Shown here piece after piece: positions 52,204-60,298 of a stretch of 64,000 bases of DNA. Numbering within the stretch: position 1 is the stretch's first letter; each line of letters begins with the position of its first letter. The DNA is from Planctomycetota bacterium (lineage in GTDB: Bacteria; Planctomycetota; Phycisphaerae; UBA1845). Made by a program: the position numbers and the translations under genes. The stretch is from NCBI GenBank assembly GCA_029558835.1, contig JAKQDH010000008.1, forward strand, positions 62,001 to 126,000, given 5' to 3'. Below the pieces are notes generated by a model. That model was given only the letters and a program-made list of their open reading frames with translations. It did no database searches and was not told the DNA's origin.

Positions 52204-53138
52204 AACAGGCTGTCAGGCCCGTCGGCGGTTTCACGATCCTCATCATCCGAGGCGGAGGACGGCGCGGCGGCCGGGGGCTTGCCGGCGGGGCGCGGGAGGC
52301 CCAGGGCGGCGGCCACGTCACGCTCCACGATGCCGCGCAGGGCCTCGCGCGGTACGGGGGGCAGGTTCGTCCCGTGCACCAGATGGGGAATGCTGAAAAG
52401 CTGCTCCAGGGCCTGGGCGGGCGTGCTGCAGGGGAAGCCGCTGCCGAAGCAGATCTTGTCGATGACGCCATACTGGCACGCGGACAGCAGCGCCTGGTAC
52501 GTCTCCCAGGGATTGTCCAGCAGCCAGCTTAGCTCGGCGAACACGTGGGGGTGCTTGGCGAGCAACGCGATCGTCTCCTGCACCCAGGGGTAGCCGAGGT
52601 GGGCGACCATGATCCTGAGGTCGGGCAGCTCGCGCGCCACCTCGTCGAGCAACATCGGGCGGGCGTACTCCAGCTTGGTCTGGGGAAGGACGGCGAGGCC
52701 GCTGTGGAAGAACAGCGGCACCTTGCGCTCGGCCGCCTCGGCGTAGATGCGCATCGCCCGACTGTCCGTGGGATGAAAGTCCTGGGCGGCCGGGGCGACG
52801 GCGAGCCCGGACAACTTCAGTTCCTCCTGGGCGATGCGCAGGTCACGCAGCGCCTCCCGCGGCTCAGTGGGGTCAAGGCCCGCGAAGCCGATGAGCCGGT
52901 CCGGATGCGCGCCGACGTAGGCGGCGATGGACGCATTGGGAATGTCCACGTGCAGGTAACGGCTCTTGAAGCCCACGACGAGGGTGGTGCGCGCGGGCTC
53001 GGCGGCGGCCCGGTGGCGGGCGGCGCCGGCCGGGGTGTACCCGCACGCCGTCGGCAGGGGCGGACGGGCGCGCTCCCAGTCGTGCGGGCCCAGTTGGGCG
53101 TCGCCGTCCCAGACGTGGGTGTAGCAGTCCACGATCAT
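52194..53138 (-). CDS. Amidohydrolase-family (amidohydrolase 2 type) protein
   Basis: A 314-residue TIM-barrel metal-dependent hydrolase of the amidohydrolase 2/decarboxylase subgroup. It has MIVDCYTHVWDGD (the first His is present, in the T-H-V form rather than D-x-H), ADRLIGFAGLDPTE-like strand DRLIGFAGLDPTEPREALRD, KVPLFFHSGLAVLPQT (His), RIMVAHLGYPWVQETIALLA (His) and KICFGSGFPCSTPAQAL, where the usual final Asp is replaced. Metal binding may therefore be altered. The last 12 residues are encoded by sequence shared with the hairpin repeat. The reaction is unknown. Confidence 0.75.
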   Translation of the reverse strand: MIVDCYTHVWDGDAQLGPHDWERARPPLPTACGYTPAGAARHRAAAEPARTTLVVGFKSRYLHVDIPNASIAAYVGAHPDRLIGFAGLDPTEPREALRDLRIAQEELKLSGLAVAPAAQDFHPTDSRAMRIYAEAAERKVPLFFHSGLAVLPQTKLEYARPMLLDEVARELPDLRIMVAHLGYPWVQETIALLAKHPHVFAELSWLLDNPWETYQALLSACQYGVIDKICFGSGFPCSTPAQALEQLFSIPHLVHGTNLPPVPREALRGIVERDVAAALGLPRPAGKPPAAAPSSASDDEDRETADGPDSLLNK

Positions 53139-53159
53139 CGCGGTGATCTACCTGGCGGA

Positions 53160-53243
53160 ATGCAGAATGAAGAAGGCAGAATGCAGAAAGGGCTTCGCCC
53201 GCTCTCTGCTCTCTGAATTCTTCATTCTTCCCTCTGCATTCAC
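53160..53243. repeat. Imperfect foldback repeat, GAATGCAGA type
   Basis: Left arm GAATGCAGAATGAAGAAGGC, right arm ending CATTCTTCCCTCTGCATTC, about 80 bp overall. Between the amidohydrolase and PilB/GspE genes, both on the minus strand. Confidence 0.7.
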
Positions 53244-53303
53244 CGCCCGACATGGTACCGCCTGGCAACGCGATCGGTCAAGGCGGCATCATGCGCTGCG
53301 GCT

Positions 53304-54980
53304 TCAGACCTCCAGCACGGTGACGCGCAGGGCCTCTTCGAGGGTGGTCAGCCCGGCGCGGACCTTGACGATGGCGTCCTCGCGGAGAGAGATGGCGCCG
53401 TGGGCGGCGGCGTGGCGCTGGAGGACCTCGGCCGTGGACTTCTGCATGATGAGCTCGCCCAAGCCGACGTCCATCGCCACGAACTCAAAGACGCCGACGC
53501 GGTCGTAGTAGCCGCTGCGCAGGCAGCGGGTGCAGCCGGCGCCGCGGTAGACTTCGACGCCGGGGCGGTCGAGGGGCACCCCGAGAATGCGCCGCTCCGT
53601 GGCGTTGGGTTCGTAGGGGCGTTTGCAGTTGGGGCAGATGCGGCGGACGAGGCGCTGGGCGATCATGCCGATGACGCCGCTGGCAACGAGGTACGCCTCG
53701 CAACCCATCTCCAGCAGGCGGGTGACGGCCCCGCAGGCGGAGTTGGTGTGCAGGGTGGCGAAGACGAGGTGGCCGGTCAGGGACGACTCCAGCGCCAGGT
53801 GGGCCGTCTCGCGGTCCCGAATCTCACCGACCATGATGACGTCCGGGTCGTGGCGGACGATGCTGCGCAGGGCGAAGGCAAAAGACACGCCGTGCTCGGT
53901 GTCGACGGCCACCTGGTTGACGCCGGGAATGTGGTACTCGACCGGGTCCTCGACGGTGATGATGTGCTTGTCCACGGTGTTGATGCGCTGGAGGGCGGCA
54001 TACAACGTGGTGCTTTTGCCGCTGCCGGTGGGCCCGGTGATCAGGATGATGCCGTAGGGGCGCAGGATGAGGCGCTCGAAGGCCTGGCGCACCTCCATGC
54101 CCATGCCCAGGGTCTCCAGGGACACGTGGCTGCGGTCCTGGGCGAGCAGACGCAGGGTGACGCGTTCGCCGTGGACGCCGGGGATGACCGCAACGCGCAC
54201 GTCGATGTCCTGGTCGAAGCTGCGGTGGCTGAAGCGCCCGTCCTGCGGTTTGCGGCGCTCGGTGATGTCGAGGGTGGCCAGCACCTTGATGCGCGAGACC
54301 AGCGTGGGCGTTACTTCCAGCGGATAGGCGCGGGCTTCCAGCAGGCGCCCGTCGATGCGCAGGCGGATGCGCAGGCGGTCGGCCTCCGGCTCGACGTGGA
54401 TGTCGCTGGCGCGGCGATCGACGGCCTCGTCGATGATGCTGTCGAACTCCTCGATCATGTTGAGCCCGGTGGCGGAGGCGGTGGCGACGGGGGTGGCCAC
54501 GGGGGCGAGGCCCGTCCAGCGGGCGCCCTTGGCCCGGGCTTCGCCGTAGATGGAGTCGAGGGCTTCGAGAATCTGGTAGCGCGGGCTGACGACGTACTGG
54601 AGCGGACGTTGAAAATAGGCCTCCACGACGGCCCGCACCGAGGCATCCAAGGGGTCAGCCAGGGCGACGACGAGCTGGCCGCCGACCTCGCCGAAGACCA
54701 GGCAGCACTTGCGCCGGGCGACGTTCTCGGGCAGCATGAGGGCCCAGGTGCGGGCGGGTGCCCGACGGCTTAGGTCAAGGAAGCGCAGTCCGTGCATGTC
54801 CGCGTAGGTCTGGGCAACGTCGGCCTCACTGATCAGGTCGTGCCGTTGCAGCAGCTCGACCAGCGGCAGACCGGCGATCTCCGACTCGGTGCGCAGGCTA
54901 AGCAGGCGCTTGGTGTTAAGCTGCTTGTCGTCGAGCAGCTTCGAGACGATGCGATGTTCGGCGGCTAGGGCGGCGATCAT
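53304..54980 (-). CDS. Full-length PilB/GspE-type secretion ATPase
   Basis: A 558-residue traffic ATPase with both N-terminal domains. The N1E-type domain is present (LVELLQRHDLISEADVAQTY, ENVARRKCCLVFGEVGGQLV, VALADPLDASVRAVVEAYFQ). The N2 domain begins RASDIHVEPEADRLRIRLRI. Walker A is LITGPTGSGKSTTLYAALQR, the Asp box ITVEDPVEYHIPGVNQVAVD, Walker B VIMVGEIRDRETAHLALESS, the His box FATLHTNSACGAVTR, and zinc cysteines CPNCKRPY and CTRCLRSGYYDR. ATG 54980 was used. It is not in the pseudopilin operon but 1.2 kb away on the other strand. Confidence 0.92.
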   Translation of the reverse strand: MIAALAAEHRIVSKLLDDKQLNTKRLLSLRTESEIAGLPLVELLQRHDLISEADVAQTYADMHGLRFLDLSRRAPARTWALMLPENVARRKCCLVFGEVGGQLVVALADPLDASVRAVVEAYFQRPLQYVVSPRYQILEALDSIYGEARAKGARWTGLAPVATPVATASATGLNMIEEFDSIIDEAVDRRASDIHVEPEADRLRIRLRIDGRLLEARAYPLEVTPTLVSRIKVLATLDITERRKPQDGRFSHRSFDQDIDVRVAVIPGVHGERVTLRLLAQDRSHVSLETLGMGMEVRQAFERLILRPYGIILITGPTGSGKSTTLYAALQRINTVDKHIITVEDPVEYHIPGVNQVAVDTEHGVSFAFALRSIVRHDPDVIMVGEIRDRETAHLALESSLTGHLVFATLHTNSACGAVTRLLEMGCEAYLVASGVIGMIAQRLVRRICPNCKRPYEPNATERRILGVPLDRPGVEVYRGAGCTRCLRSGYYDRVGVFEFVAMDVGLGELIMQKSTAEVLQRHAAAHGAISLREDAIVKVRAGLTTLEEALRVTVLEV

Positions 54981-55440
54981 CGGAAGTTGTGCTCCCGCAC
55001 GGGGTCTGACGACCCGAACGTTTCACTTACCAGCGAAACTGAGTGACCGCACGGGGTGGCATGGCCAAGCGCTGCGCCGCGATGTTTGCTCCCGTGCCCG
55101 ACACTGCCTTCTGCGATAGCCTGCCGGCAGGCGCTTTTGGCTTGGGCATGGCACGTTCCCAGTCTCCCGTGCACATGGTCCTATTCAGGCGATTATACGA
55201 CTGCAGGCGATGGTTAGCATCCGGCCTCCGGTGGGGCAGCGTGGTGGGCTCGGGGGGGCGGGCGTGGCCCGTCTGCCGCGGGAAGGAAATGTCCAGGATG
55301 CCTCTGTGACGCCTGCGTCACCTGCGGGGGCTGGCGCTCCAGCGGGCGGCGGACGGGGCGGGTCGCGTCCCGTCGGCGTTGGGGGAGCCCCCTCGCTTCC
55401 GCGCGGGCTCGGATGGGCTGGCATGTGGCGGCGGGGGGCG
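54981..55440. other. 460-bp spacer with repeat copy F
   Basis: Holds the foldback repeat at 55053-55154 and GC-rich sequence with no gene. The PilB/GspE promoter should be within the first 70 bases, but no boxes were recognised. Confidence 0.5.
55053..55154 (+). repeat. Foldback repeat FBR, copy F (most diverged)
   Basis: GGGGTGGCATGGCCAAGCGC at the left and GCTTTTGGCTTGGGCATGGC at the right, with CTGCCGGCAGGC in place of the usual inner arm. Confidence 0.75.
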
Positions 55441-55995
55441 TCAGCGTGGAAGCGGTGCGAGGATGCACGTGAGGGTGTACGTCTCTCCACGGCGGCGGGC
55501 GGGGGGGGCGTGCATGAGCGCGTCGATGGGCCGCAGCAACCGCTGCAGGCGGCGGAGCCCTCTGCGATCGAGCACGGCCGCATAGCGTCGGAGCCACAGG
55601 TCGTCGCGGAAGCCGTCGCTTCCCAGAAGGGCCTTGCGGTGGTCCCGTGCCGACGAGCGCAGCAGGGCGGCACAGGAGTCGGCCACGGCCTTCAGGTACG
55701 CGGGAGAGCGTTGCTCGCGGTCCAGGAGGAGCCGTGGCGCCACGAGGGCGTAGACGGTCTCCATGCGCCGGCGGCATTTGCGCCGACTGTGCTCGACGAG
55801 CAGCCCGACGCTGCGAAGCGTGTGGACGTGGTAGTAAAGGGATTCCGGCTGGCGGCCCATCGCGGTCGCCAACTCTTCGACCGAGCTGGGGCCGCGGCTG
55901 GAAAGGACGTCCACGATGCGGGCGCGCACCGGGGACCCGAGGGCGGCCACCTGCTCGGGGCGGCGTAGTACAAAGGCCTTGCCGGGCCTGGGCAT
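55441..55995 (-). CDS. ArsR-like winged-helix regulator
   Basis: A 184-residue protein. The N-terminal HTH is of the ArsR/HTH-20 type: PEQVAALGSPVRARIVDVLS, SSVEELATAMGRQPESLYYH and VHTLRSVGLLVEHSRRK. The C-terminal 100 residues (LLLDREQRSPAYLKAVADSC, then LWLRRYAAVLDRRGLRRLQR) form a helical domain without recognised ligand motifs and without the cysteines of metal sensors. It probably binds operator DNA as a dimer. Divergent from the aspartyl-protease gene, which it could control. Confidence 0.78.
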   Translation of the reverse strand: MPRPGKAFVLRRPEQVAALGSPVRARIVDVLSSRGPSSVEELATAMGRQPESLYYHVHTLRSVGLLVEHSRRKCRRRMETVYALVAPRLLLDREQRSPAYLKAVADSCAALLRSSARDHRKALLGSDGFRDDLWLRRYAAVLDRRGLRRLQRLLRPIDALMHAPPARRRGETYTLTCILAPLPR

Positions 55996-56221
55996 TGGGG
56001 GACAGCATGGCCGTCGGGATTGGGGGTGTCAACCGGGCATTGCTAGAAAAAGATGGTTTTTTGAAGTAAAGTGGGTCCGCCGGGCGTCTGGCTGTGGGTG
56101 CTCACCGTCAGGGGTGGTGGGCAGTAGTCCGGCGGTTGCCGCCGAGTGTGCGCGGACCTTGCCTGCGGAGAGCGTGGGCGCGCACACGGCGGGGAGTCGG
56201 CGCAGGAAGGAGAGACCGGGT

Positions 56222-57517
56222 ATGACAGGTTGCGGGAACAAGCTGGCGCGTACGGCCGGCGGCGTGGGACTGCTCGTTTGCCTGGCGTTTGGGGGGATCA
56301 CGCCGGCGGAGGACGAGGTGGCGCGCGGTGACGCGCTGTTTCGTGCGGGGCAGTTTGCGGAGGCCGAAAAGGCATATGCGGCCGCGCGAACGGCTGGTGC
56401 CAGGAGCTTCGAGGCCACTGTGCGGCTGGGCGAGATTGCGTTGCTGGGCAATCGCTTCCCGGAGGCGGAGCGCTTGCTGCAGGAGGCGATCGCCATGCAG
56501 CCGGACACTCCCCGGCCGAAGGAACTGCTCGCGGAAGCGTTCTGTCGGCAGGACAAGTTTGCGCAGGCTGCCGAGCTCGTTAAGCAGGTTGGACCGGAGG
56601 CGGAGGCGGCTAAACTGAGCAGTTTTCAGGGCTCAGCGCCCTACGAGATTGCCGGTGCGACCGACGCTGCTCATGTCAAGTTCGTGCGCACGGATCCGCT
56701 GCCGGTGATCCGCGCGCGCTTCAACGGAAAGGAGGAGGGGCTGCTTCTCGTCGACACGGGCGCTTCCGAGCTGTACCTGGACAAGGCCCTGGTGGAGAAG
56801 CTGGCCTTGTCACGGTTCGGCTCGACCACGGGCATGTACGCGGGCGGCCGGACCGCGGAGGTCGGGCACGCCCGCCTGGACTCGATCCAGCTTGGCGATC
56901 TCGAGGTCCGTAACGTGCCGGTCGTCGTCCGGAGCGGAGGTGCGATGCTGCGGTTGCCCGACCAGGAGCCGCCGGTCGGCGTCATTGGTACGGTGATGTT
57001 CTATCACTTCTTCACTACGCTCGACTACCCGCAGGGCGAGTTGGTGTTGCGTCGCAGGACCGACGTGCGCCGGGCGGAGGTCGAACGGCTGGCGCAGGAT
57101 TCCCGCACGCATGTCGTCCCCTTCTGGATGGCCGGCACGCACACGATGGTGGCTTGGGGGAAGGTGAACGATAGTCCGCCGCTGCTGATGTTTGCCGACA
57201 CCGGTTTGGCCGGCGGCGGTTTCCTGTGTCCGGAGTCAACCCTGAAGGACGCCGGCATTGACATCTCGGGGCTGCCGTCGTTTCAAGGCATGGGCGGCGG
57301 CGGGCCGGTCACGGTGACGCCGTTCAAGATTGAGCGCCTGAGCTTCGGTGCTGCGACGGCCTCGGGAATCACCGGCTTCTTCGGCGGGTTTCCGCCAGCC
57401 AGCGAGTACGACAAGGGCTTCCGCGTGGGAGGGATCATCTCCCACGAGTTCTTCAAGCGCTTCGCGCTGACGTTCGACTTCGAGAAGATGCGCTTCCTGC
57501 TAACGCCGGCACCGTGA
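56222..57517 (+). CDS. Exported aspartyl protease-like protein with TPRs
   Basis: A 431-residue exported protein. The signal peptide is ARTAGGVGLLVCLAFGGITP. Residues 30-125 hold TPR-like helices (GDALFRAGQFAEAEKAYAAA, LGNRFPEAERLLQEAIAMQP). Two retropepsin-like lobes follow: LLLVDTGASELYLDKALVEK (Asp-Thr-Gly, about residue 178) and LLMFADTGLAGGGFLCPEST (Asp-Thr-Gly, about residue 325), with GVIGTVMFYHFFTTLDYPQG between them. Both catalytic aspartates are kept, so an active bilobal aspartic protease is plausible. AAGGAGAG lies about nine bases before the ATG. Confidence 0.82.
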   Translation: MTGCGNKLARTAGGVGLLVCLAFGGITPAEDEVARGDALFRAGQFAEAEKAYAAARTAGARSFEATVRLGEIALLGNRFPEAERLLQEAIAMQPDTPRPKELLAEAFCRQDKFAQAAELVKQVGPEAEAAKLSSFQGSAPYEIAGATDAAHVKFVRTDPLPVIRARFNGKEEGLLLVDTGASELYLDKALVEKLALSRFGSTTGMYAGGRTAEVGHARLDSIQLGDLEVRNVPVVVRSGGAMLRLPDQEPPVGVIGTVMFYHFFTTLDYPQGELVLRRRTDVRRAEVERLAQDSRTHVVPFWMAGTHTMVAWGKVNDSPPLLMFADTGLAGGGFLCPESTLKDAGIDISGLPSFQGMGGGGPVTVTPFKIERLSFGAATASGITGFFGGFPPASEYDKGFRVGGIISHEFFKRFALTFDFEKMRFLLTPAP

Positions 57518-57640
57518 GGCGGCCTGGGCGTGGAAACTGCGGTGGTCTGAAGCGAGTTAAGTTCGGCGCGTGCAAGCGCTCTACCGGTTCGGCACGGGGT
57601 TGCCCGAAGCAGGCGCACGGGTGTGCCGGTCAGCAAGTGG

Positions 57641-57668
57641 TCCAACGTAGTATATTTACTACGTTGGA
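57641..57668. terminator. Perfect 12-bp inverted repeat between convergent genes
   Basis: TCCAACGTAGTA, loop TATT, TACTACGTTGGA. It lies between the aspartyl-protease (+) and recQ (-) genes, where a bidirectional terminator fits. AT-rich loop and stem stand out in this GC-rich DNA. Confidence 0.6.
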
Positions 57669-57739
57669 TCGGTTTCACCTCGCGGTTTTCCTCACGTCTT
57701 GCGTCGCAGGTGTGAGGGGGGCCAAACCTACGGGTGAAG

Positions 57740-60001
57740 TCACTGGCGGGCGTGCGCGGGCGATGGCGTCTGGAGCGGTCCAGTGGACACGGTTTCGAGA
57801 TGCCGGGTGACCAGGCGGATGGTATCGAAGGGGACTTGGCCGTCGAGGGCGTCGAAAATGGGCCTCAGCGGGGTCGTGCCGAGGCGCTGGGCGGCATGCT
57901 GCACTACGTGGTAGGTGGCCGAATCGACCCAAGGGGCGACGCTGGGCGGACGCTCGCGCTGGATGTACTCGACCAAGTACCGGGTGGTGGTGCTGCGGGC
58001 GCGGCCGAGCGTGGTCATCACCTTCTCAATGGATGCACCGTCGGCGAAGAGCGCGAACGCTGCACGGCGAGCGGCGGTGAGGGGTCGTGGGCGGGGCACC
58101 TGTGGCTCCGGGGCCGACCGCGCGGCTGTGTTCGGGGATTGATTCGTCGTCAGTCCCTGCTGCGTGCAGTAGGCGGCGATGTGCTCGACGAAGCAGGTGC
58201 CGTAGTCGGCAAGCTTGCGCTGGCCCACCCCATGAACACGGGCGAAGACATCCAGCGTGCTGGGGCGTACCCGGGCCAGCTCGCGCAGCGTCGCGTCCCC
58301 GAAGATGATGAAGGCGGGCACGTGCTGTTTCTCCGCAAGCTCCCGGCGGAGCCCGCGCAGGCTCTCGAACAACCCGGCATCGACGCCCTCCCAGGACTCC
58401 GCCTCGACACGTGTCTTGCGGACCGCCTTGGTCCGCGGTTGCAGCAGCTTCACCTCCTGCCGGCCGCGGAGCACTTCCCACGACGCGGCATTGAGTCTGA
58501 GGATGGGGTGTTCGTCAGCGGTTCGTTCGAGGAGGTTCTGGTCGATGAGCTGGTAAACGAGGTTCGTCAGATTCTTGCGGTCCAGCTCCTTGAGCAGGCC
58601 GTAGGTGCTCAGCTTGTCGTGCTGCCAGCGGCGGATCATGTCGGTGTTGCCGCCGAGCAGCACGTCCACGACGTGCGTCACGCCGAAGCGCTGGTCCACG
58701 CGGGCGACGCAGGAGAGTATCTTCCTGGCGATGACCGTGCTTTCGGGGGCAATCTCCGCCTCTTCGAGGCACACGTCGCAGGCGCCGCAAAGGGTGCGGT
58801 CGTAGGGCTGTCCGAAGTACTCGGAGAGCAGCTTGTGCCGGCAGATCGGGGAGTTGCAGTACCGTTTCATGTGGCGGAGCAACTCGTTGGCGGCCAGGCT
58901 CACCTGTTCGGGATCAGCCGCGGCTTCCGCGCTCTTCTTGATGAGCATCCGCCATTTCTGGTCGTCGGCGGCGGAGTAGAAGAGCACACACTCCGCCTCG
59001 AGGCCGTCGCGCCCGGCGCGGCCGGTCTCCTGCTGGTAGTGTTCGAGGCTCTTGGGCATGCCCGCGTGGAGGACGCAACGGACGTCGCTGCGGTCGATGC
59101 CCATGCCGAACGCCACGGTGGCGACGATGACGTCGAGCTTCTCCTCGGCGAAGGCGTCCTGGGTGCGCCGGCGGTCGTCGGGCTCCATGCCGGCGTGGTA
59201 GTGGGCGGCGCGAATGCAGTTGTCGGTCAGCCAGGACGCGAGGTCCTCGGTGTCCCGGCGGCTGATGCAATACACAATAGCGGCTTGTCCTTGATGTCGG
59301 CGGATGACTTGCAGCGTCTGATCGTACACGTCGACGCGCGGCACTACGCGGTAGATGAGGTTGGGGCGGTCGAAGGTGCCGATCAGCACAGCCGGCTTGG
59401 TCAGCCGAAGCTGGTCGACGATGTCCTGCTGGACGCGTGGGGTGGCCGTCGCGGTGTAGGCGTGCAGGCTGGCCGTGGGGAAACGCTCTTTCAGCACCAC
59501 GAGTTGGCGATACTCCGGGCGGAAGTCGTGACCCCAGTGGCTGATGCAATGGGCTTCGTCGATGGCGAAGGCCCGCACCTTCAGGTCTTGCAGCAGGCGC
59601 AGGAAGCGCTCCGTGACGATCCGCTCGGGCGTGACGAAGGCCAGCCGCACTGCCCCGCGGGCAATGTCGCGTTCGGCGTTGCGAGCTTCGTCTCCGTGCA
59701 TGCCACTGTGCAAGGCCTGGGCGGGATACCCGCACTGGCGCAGGCCGTCCACCTGATCCTTCATGAGTGCAATGAGCGGTGAGATGACGACGTCGAGCCG
59801 ATTGGCCAGCAGCGGCGGCACCTGGTAGCACAGCGACTTGCCGCCGCCGGTGGGCAGCACGATGAGCGAGTCGCGGTGGTCGAGCCCGGCCCGGATGGCC
59901 TCCTCCTGCAGCGGACGCAAACGCTCAAACCCCCACATCTGCTTCACGGTGGCGAGGATGCGGTGGTGGAGAGGTTCGGATTGGACGGCGCTTTCCGTCA
60001 T
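57740..60001 (-). CDS. recQ: ATP-dependent DNA helicase RecQ with C-terminal HTH
   Basis: A 753-residue superfamily 2 helicase (3' to 5') for recombination and repair. Motif 0 and Walker A: FGFERLRPLQ-type start, IVLPTGGGKSLCYQVP; DEAH box FAIDEAHCISHWGHDFRPEY; motif VI QETGRAGRDGLEAECVLFYS. The RecQ zinc site is YCNSPICRHKLLSEYFGQ with LCGACDVC. An RQC winged helix follows, then HRDC (LRRELAEKQHVPAFIIFGDA, HGVGQRKLADYGTCFVEHI). From about residue 635 a HTH_40-like domain (AFALFADGASIEKVMTTLGR) ends the protein. It reads towards the aspartyl protease gene and away from the OLD-like gene. Confidence 0.96.
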   Translation of the reverse strand: MTESAVQSEPLHHRILATVKQMWGFERLRPLQEEAIRAGLDHRDSLIVLPTGGGKSLCYQVPPLLANRLDVVISPLIALMKDQVDGLRQCGYPAQALHSGMHGDEARNAERDIARGAVRLAFVTPERIVTERFLRLLQDLKVRAFAIDEAHCISHWGHDFRPEYRQLVVLKERFPTASLHAYTATATPRVQQDIVDQLRLTKPAVLIGTFDRPNLIYRVVPRVDVYDQTLQVIRRHQGQAAIVYCISRRDTEDLASWLTDNCIRAAHYHAGMEPDDRRRTQDAFAEEKLDVIVATVAFGMGIDRSDVRCVLHAGMPKSLEHYQQETGRAGRDGLEAECVLFYSAADDQKWRMLIKKSAEAAADPEQVSLAANELLRHMKRYCNSPICRHKLLSEYFGQPYDRTLCGACDVCLEEAEIAPESTVIARKILSCVARVDQRFGVTHVVDVLLGGNTDMIRRWQHDKLSTYGLLKELDRKNLTNLVYQLIDQNLLERTADEHPILRLNAASWEVLRGRQEVKLLQPRTKAVRKTRVEAESWEGVDAGLFESLRGLRRELAEKQHVPAFIIFGDATLRELARVRPSTLDVFARVHGVGQRKLADYGTCFVEHIAAYCTQQGLTTNQSPNTAARSAPEPQVPRPRPLTAARRAAFALFADGASIEKVMTTLGRARSTTTRYLVEYIQRERPPSVAPWVDSATYHVVQHAAQRLGTTPLRPIFDALDGQVPFDTIRLVTRHLETVSTGPLQTPSPAHARQ

Positions 60002-60298
60002 AGAATCTCGCCGGGTGGGAGACCCCCATCGGGTCTCGCGGTTTCGAGGGCACCACAGGCCGGCGGAGCAACTCTGGGAGCCCGGCTGCTCAGGCGACCC
60101 GCCTGAGCACGTTGGCGCGTTCTGCTGTGGGGCGGTGGCCCAACCACGAACCGTGCGCGTGGAACGCTGCGTCAGCGTGGAACGCTACCACACCCCCTTT
60201 TCCCGAAGGATAACCGTCGGCTCAGGTCGGAGCAACGCCCCCGGCTCCGCCGGTAGTGTACCCTTGCAGGACGCGGGCAGACCCGCGACACTACCGGC
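60002..60298. promoter_or_regulatory. Divergent region with inverted repeat abutting the OLD-like start
   Basis: Between recQ (-) and the OLD-like gene (+). GCCGGTAGTGT (60249-60259) and ACACTACCGGC (60288-60298) are perfect 11-bp arms; the second ends on the base before the ATG. A 5-bp inner stem GCGGG/CCCGC lies in the loop. No Shine-Dalgarno is present, so the hairpin could act on translation or as an operator. Confidence 0.55.

Noticed and set aside
55916..56221. N-terminal extension of the aspartyl-protease gene
   Set aside because: A good SD and signal peptide start at ATG 56222; the upstream frame overlaps the divergent regulator gene and has no sense.
57734..59782. 682-codon open frame antisense to recQ
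   Set aside because: It is the shadow of the RecQ helicase frame in GC-rich DNA; composition (long His/Glu/Val-rich runs) and lack of any recognised motif show it is not a gene.
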